Assembly: GCA_946478995.1 (NCBI GenBank)
Contig: CAMLDK010000041.1
Span: forward strand, 1-7,953
Length of the DNA stretch: 7,953 bases
Reading direction: 5' to 3'
Source of the DNA: an uncultured Candidatus Saccharibacteria bacterium
Lineage (GTDB): Bacteria > Patescibacteria > Saccharimonadia > Saccharimonadales > 2-12-FULL-41-12
A program made the position numbers and the translations under genes. Each line of letters opens with the position of its first letter. Positions within the stretch are counted from its first letter, which is position 1. Below, one piece after another: positions 4,691 through 7,953 of this stretch. The notes beneath the pieces are model-generated. The model was not told the DNA's origin and ran no database searches. It worked only from the letters and a program-made list of their open reading frames with translations.

Positions 4691-5371
4691 CTAGAACCAA
4701 AGCATGCCGCCTTTGACGGCAAAATCGCCACTCTCCTGGGCAGACATAGCAGCCTGCAGCCCGGCTTCAGCTATTCCGTATGCTAAGGCCTCGCTGACCA
4801 ATGGAAGTTCTTCTAAAGGAGTTCTTCTCATACCTCGAATGTTATTTCCCCAGCCAAATCGGTCTACTGCAAGGGTGGTCGGATGCTTTTTATCGTATTG
4901 GGTGAACCTGTATTTATCTAATGTTTGTCTGCCGCCATCAGGGGTTGACCTTAACTGGACTGTAACGGTCCTAGCTGCAGGAGCTTGTTCAAGACCAAGC
5001 GCCAATGAAATATCCCCTTCTTCCTGACCTTCCGGAATCATTTCTTCGCTGCATGCAACATTGCGATTAGTACTTGCGCTCAAGCCTTCTTCAAGCAAAG
5101 TAGCTATTTCACCGATACTTCTTTCTGTTCCTTTGATTAAGTTTTTCCGATGAGCGCCGATCAAGGCTTTTTCCCCGCCGATCTTGCTGGTAGCTTTTTG
5201 CAGCCACGAGAGGGCAGGCATTGCTTCAGCAGCATCAGGTGCCGCATCAAGGGCATTAACTACAGCAGCATCAGGAATAACTAAGCCTAGTTCATTCAGC
5301 TCCATTTGTTCCGGAGGCTTGGCAGTAAAATGCATTACGCGTACGGCCGGCTGTCTTCTTAATCCCAACAT
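4691..5371 (-). CDS. Hypothetical soluble protein upstream of ssrA, unrecognised
   Basis: A 226-residue protein with no signal peptide or membrane span. Residues 34-57 are rich in Ala, Asp and Pro, and residues 58-100 are predicted helical. A strand-like segment follows (TVTVQLRSTPDGG, 135-147). The C-terminal half has YRFTQYDKKHPTTLAVDRFG (154-173) and a helical, Ala-rich region up to residue 212. A single Cys (C107) is present. I recognise no family. I chose the ATG at 5371 because the promoter's predicted transcription start falls on its first base. ATG 5377, two codons upstream, directly abuts the -10 box and would not be in the mRNA. No Shine-Dalgarno is present. It shares the minus strand with ssrA, and the ssrA promoter begins right at its stop codon. 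Confidence 0.6.
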   Translation of the reverse strand: MLGLRRQPAVRVMHFTAKPPEQMELNELGLVIPDAAVVNALDAAPDAAEAMPALSWLQKATSKIGGEKALIGAHRKNLIKGTERSIGEIATLLEEGLSASTNRNVACSEEMIPEGQEEGDISLALGLEQAPAARTVTVQLRSTPDGGRQTLDKYRFTQYDKKHPTTLAVDRFGWGNNIRGMRRTPLEELPLVSEALAYGIAEAGLQAAMSAQESGDFAVKGGMLWF

Positions 5372-5377
5372 GTACAT

Positions 5378-5406
5378 ATTATATCAAATAACCGTAAAAA
5401 AGTCAA
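5378..5406 (-). promoter_or_regulatory. Consensus promoter giving a leaderless start at ATG 5371
   Basis: On the minus strand TTGACT (5406-5401) and a perfect TATAAT (5383-5378) are 17 bases apart. The -10 box is followed by ATGTACATG, so a start 7 bases downstream lands on the A of the second ATG (5371). It is the strongest promoter match in the window. Confidence 0.75.
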
Positions 5407-5432
5407 GCATAAGCCTAATGATTAAAACTGCC

Positions 5433-5461
5433 TTGATACTAATATTTGCCTCTGTTAGACT
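5433..5461 (+). promoter_or_regulatory. Promoter for the DUF475-metG unit
   Basis: TTGATA (5433-5438) and TAGACT (5456-5461) are separated by 17 bases. The predicted start is near 5468, two bases before ATG 5470, which would give a nearly leaderless mRNA. It is divergent from the promoter at 5378-5406, with 26 bases between the two -35 boxes. Confidence 0.5.
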
Positions 5462-5469
5462 AGTTAAGA

Positions 5470-6522
5470 ATGTTTTCAAAGGACTCTTTGTTTCGAATTT
5501 ATGGTTTTTCCAGCATTGTCTCTATAATTTTGCTGATTTTTGTCGGTGTTGAATTCGGTTTGGCGGCGCTGGCTATAGCCCTGATGCTTACTGCTCTTGA
5601 AATAACCTTCAGCTTCGACAACGCCGTTATCAATGCCAAGATCCTTCAAAGGATGAGCCGGGCCTGGCAACAGGTCTTTTTGACCGTCGGGATTTTGATA
5701 GCCGTATTCGGCGTTCGCGTGCTGCTGCCGATATTGTTAGTCGCGCTTGCTTCAGGATCGGGCTTCGGCGAGATAGTTGACCTGGCGCTGAACCACCCGG
5801 AGGAATATGCGGAAAAATTGGATGTGGCCCATCCTTTCATAGTCGGCTTCGGCGGTGTATTCCTGCTGATGATCTTTCTTGATTTCATATTCCAAGACAA
5901 ACAGATCAAATGGCTTAAGCCAATAGAAAAATTTTTCGCCAAGCTCGGCCGGCTACAAAGTCTGAGTATTATCGTTGCCCTTATAGCTTTGCTTGTAACT
6001 AGCAACCTAAGCCATGGCGAGGAAAAGAACCAGTTCATAATTTCCGGCTTGATAGGTTTGCTTGCTTATCTGATAATTCATTCTCTTGATAAACTGTTCA
6101 ACAATAAAAGTGTCGAAGAAAAAATCAAAAATGGCGTTAAGCAGACGTTTAAGGCGGGACTCATCGGTTTTATATATCTTGAAATCATTGACGCCAGCTT
6201 CAGCCTGGACGGTGTCATCGGGGCTTTTGCTATAACTCAGGATATAGTGCTGATAGCCGTAGGTTTGGGTATAGGCGCGCTGTTTGTGCGATCGATCACC
6301 ATACATATGATCAGGAAAGAAGTAATGCAAAAATACCGCTATCTGGACCACGGGGCGCATTATGCCATCGGAGTTTTGTCGGTGATAATGCTAAGTTCTA
6401 TCAAATATGAGGTACCGGAGGTCGTTGTCGGCCTGACGGGTATAACTATAATAAGTATTACCTTGGTCCACTCTTGGATAGAAAACAAAGGAAAGCTCTC
6501 AGGCGATGAACAAACCGGCTAA
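5470..6522 (+). CDS. DUF475 family (TerC-like) membrane protein
   Basis: The 350-residue product has about eight predicted spans and matches the usual length of DUF475 proteins, distant relatives of TerC in the LysE-type transporter superfamily. Two half-repeats carry the acidic signature: E44 to D50 in LEITFSFDNAV, and E238, D241 and D247 in LEIIDASFSLDGVIGAFAIT. These intramembrane acidic residues are thought to bind divalent metal ions in TerC relatives. A role in metal-ion export or homeostasis is inferred from the family and is not shown here. The start is uncertain. ATG 5470 has no Shine-Dalgarno but fits leaderless initiation. TTG 5488 has AAAGGA (5478-5483) only 4 bases upstream and would shorten the protein by 6 residues. 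Its 3' end overlaps metG by 17 bases. Confidence 0.85.
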   Translation: MFSKDSLFRIYGFSSIVSIILLIFVGVEFGLAALAIALMLTALEITFSFDNAVINAKILQRMSRAWQQVFLTVGILIAVFGVRVLLPILLVALASGSGFGEIVDLALNHPEEYAEKLDVAHPFIVGFGGVFLLMIFLDFIFQDKQIKWLKPIEKFFAKLGRLQSLSIIVALIALLVTSNLSHGEEKNQFIISGLIGLLAYLIIHSLDKLFNNKSVEEKIKNGVKQTFKAGLIGFIYLEIIDASFSLDGVIGAFAITQDIVLIAVGLGIGALFVRSITIHMIRKEVMQKYRYLDHGAHYAIGVLSVIMLSSIKYEVPEVVVGLTGITIISITLVHSWIENKGKLSGDEQTG

Positions 6523-7953
6523 CAATGTATTTATAACCACTTCGATCCCGTATATAAACGGCGATCCGCACATCGGCCACACGTACGAACTGCTTACCGC
6601 TGACGTCTTGGCCAGATATGCCCGACAGCAGGGCAAGAAAGTTATATTAAGCACCGGCACGGACGAACATGGCGGCAAAATCCAAGAAGAAGCCGAGAAA
6701 CAAGCTAAGGCTACCAAGACATATGCCGATTATATGAGCAACCGTTGGCGCGAGCTGGGACCTCTCTTAAAAATGAGCAACGATCGCTTCATACGCACGA
6801 CGGATCCAGGCCACGAGCAAAGGGCTGCCCTGATATGGAAAGCCTTGAAGGAGCATATATATAAAGGTAAATATAGCGGATGGTACTGCACCGGTTGCGA
6901 AGCGTTCGTAACAGAATCTACCGCCAAAGAAAACAACGGTGCCTGCCCGATACACCAGCGGCCATATGAAAAACTTGAAGAAGAGAATTATTTTTTCAGA
7001 CTAAGCGGATTCTCCGAGAAGATTGGCGAGGCTATAGAGACTGACAGCTATAAGATCATACCGAAGACGCGCAAAAACGAAGTCCTAAACGTTATAAAAG
7101 AAGGCCTGGAAGATATAAGCATCTCCCGTCCGAAGGACAAGATTTCCTGGGGAATTCCGGTGCCGGGCGATGCAAACCAGGTGATGTATGTCTGGTTTGA
7201 GGCATTGATGAACTACGTAACTGTCCTGGGCTATCCTGAGCATGACGACTTTAAGGATTTCTGGCCGGCTAACTATCATGTGATCGGCAAAGATATCACC
7301 CGGTTCCATGCTTTGATCTGGCCGGGAATGCTGCTCGGCCTGGGAGTTGAGCTGCCAAAAATTCTGTATGTTCACGGTTTTATAAATATTGACGGACAGA
7401 AAGTCAGCAAATCACTCGGTAATGTCATACACCCTAAACAAGTTGCGGACCTGCATGGCATTGACGCGCTCAGGTATTTTGTCCTAAGGCATACCCCGGC
7501 TTATGGCGATGGCGATTTTACGTTCAAGAAGTTTGAAGAGGCCTATAATAATGAACTCGCGAATGAGCTGGGTAATGCGGTCAGCCGCACCGAAGCCATG
7601 GTTAGAAAGTACCAAAAAGGTGTCATCGGTGAAATACCGCCGCCGGAACATGACGCCGCCCGGTACCACGAATACATTCAGGAGTGCCGGTTTGATAAGG
7701 CGCTGGACGAAGTATGGGACCAGATACGCGGACTGAACCAATATATCGACGAGCAGAAGCCCTGGGATGCGGCCAAGAAGAAAGAATACGACCACTTAGG
7801 AGAAATGCTCGCTTATATGGCCAGCTGCCTGCTGGAAATAGCTGATCTGCTAGCGCCGTTCCTACCTGATACCGCCGACAAGATAAAGAATATCTTTGAA
7901 ACGGGCATCGTAAAAGAACGGGGCGCGGTCTTGTTTCCGAAGACCGACTCGCC
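6506..7953 (+). CDS. metG: Methionyl-tRNA synthetase, 3' end cut by the window
   Basis: This class I synthetase charges tRNA-Met with methionine in the cytoplasm. The 482 visible residues include the HIGH motif at 22-25 (PHIGHTYE), TGTDEHG at 50-56, and a single zinc knuckle with C128, C131, C147 and H150 (CTGC and CPIH), as in the Thermus-type enzyme. The methionine-binding region carries YVWFEALMNY (228-237). The ATP-loop KMSKS motif appears as KVSKS (299-303). The anticodon-binding helical domain follows, with the Asn/Trp region EQKPWDAAK around 416-424. The frame ends at a VLFPKTDS segment, which resembles the PLFPR motif close to the end of short-form enzymes, so only a few residues are probably missing unless a C-terminal tRNA-binding domain follows. 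ATG 6506 overlaps the DUF475 gene by 17 bases with only AGG nearby, suggesting translational coupling. Confidence 0.97.
   Translation, partial: MNKPANNVFITTSIPYINGDPHIGHTYELLTADVLARYARQQGKKVILSTGTDEHGGKIQEEAEKQAKATKTYADYMSNRWRELGPLLKMSNDRFIRTTDPGHEQRAALIWKALKEHIYKGKYSGWYCTGCEAFVTESTAKENNGACPIHQRPYEKLEEENYFFRLSGFSEKIGEAIETDSYKIIPKTRKNEVLNVIKEGLEDISISRPKDKISWGIPVPGDANQVMYVWFEALMNYVTVLGYPEHDDFKDFWPANYHVIGKDITRFHALIWPGMLLGLGVELPKILYVHGFINIDGQKVSKSLGNVIHPKQVADLHGIDALRYFVLRHTPAYGDGDFTFKKFEEAYNNELANELGNAVSRTEAMVRKYQKGVIGEIPPPEHDAARYHEYIQECRFDKALDEVWDQIRGLNQYIDEQKPWDAAKKKEYDHLGEMLAYMASCLLEIADLLAPFLPDTADKIKNIFETGIVKERGAVLFPKTDS

Noticed and set aside
6499..7795. Minus-strand and alternative-frame open frames across metG
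   Set aside because: The plus-strand metG frame has all synthetase motifs over its full length; the others are shadows.
5470..7953. Recoded UGA (glycine), as in Gracilibacteria or Absconditabacteria
   Set aside because: The long frames of DUF475 and metG contain no in-frame TGA, so the standard code fits.

Overview
The window reads as a compact bacterial chromosome segment of moderate GC content using the standard code, with short intergenic gaps. The mix suggests a Candidate Phyla Radiation (Patescibacteria) genome, with Saccharibacteria as my best guess: a single-domain YggT protein, an isolated UbiA-type membrane enzyme, a DUF475/TerC-like protein directly before metG, many small unrecognised proteins, and several strong promoters with almost no 5' UTR. 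The taxonomy is inference; no rRNA or other phylogenetic marker was compared.

Layout. (1) 1-1947: the 3' end of an unidentified gene, a YggT membrane protein (+), and a converging two-gene minus-strand unit of a PLDc_N-like membrane protein followed by a UbiA-family prenyltransferase. (2) 1985-2908: a membrane-anchored alpha/beta hydrolase and a small exported four-cysteine protein (+). (3) 2910-3920: two unrecognised minus-strand genes, each with its own promoter, the second ending at a rho-independent terminator. (4) 3971-4685: a complete tmRNA gene (ssrA) on the minus strand, with encoded CCA and an intrinsic terminator. The only convincing promoter lies about 255 bases upstream of its mature 5' end, and the intervening leader holds several hairpins, two of which share a conserved GGA-containing loop. 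(5) 4691-5377: an unrecognised minus-strand gene with a consensus promoter whose predicted start site is the A of an ATG. (6) 5433-7953: a promoter, the DUF475 gene and methionyl-tRNA synthetase (metG), overlapping by 17 bases; metG runs off the window just before its expected end.

Functional links are modest. The housekeeping content is translation (metG) and ribosome rescue (ssrA). The envelope content is YggT, PLDc_N, UbiA, the hydrolase, the four-cysteine protein and DUF475. I see no CRISPR array, transposase, integrase, toxin-antitoxin pair or defence system. The most unusual signals are (a) the long structured leader or separate small RNA upstream of ssrA, (b) the tmRNA tag, which reads 28 residues and does not end in the usual small hydrophobic degron, (c) a T-loop base change in that tmRNA, and (d) the repeated placement of a -10 box 6-8 bases before an ATG, pointing to frequent leaderless mRNAs.
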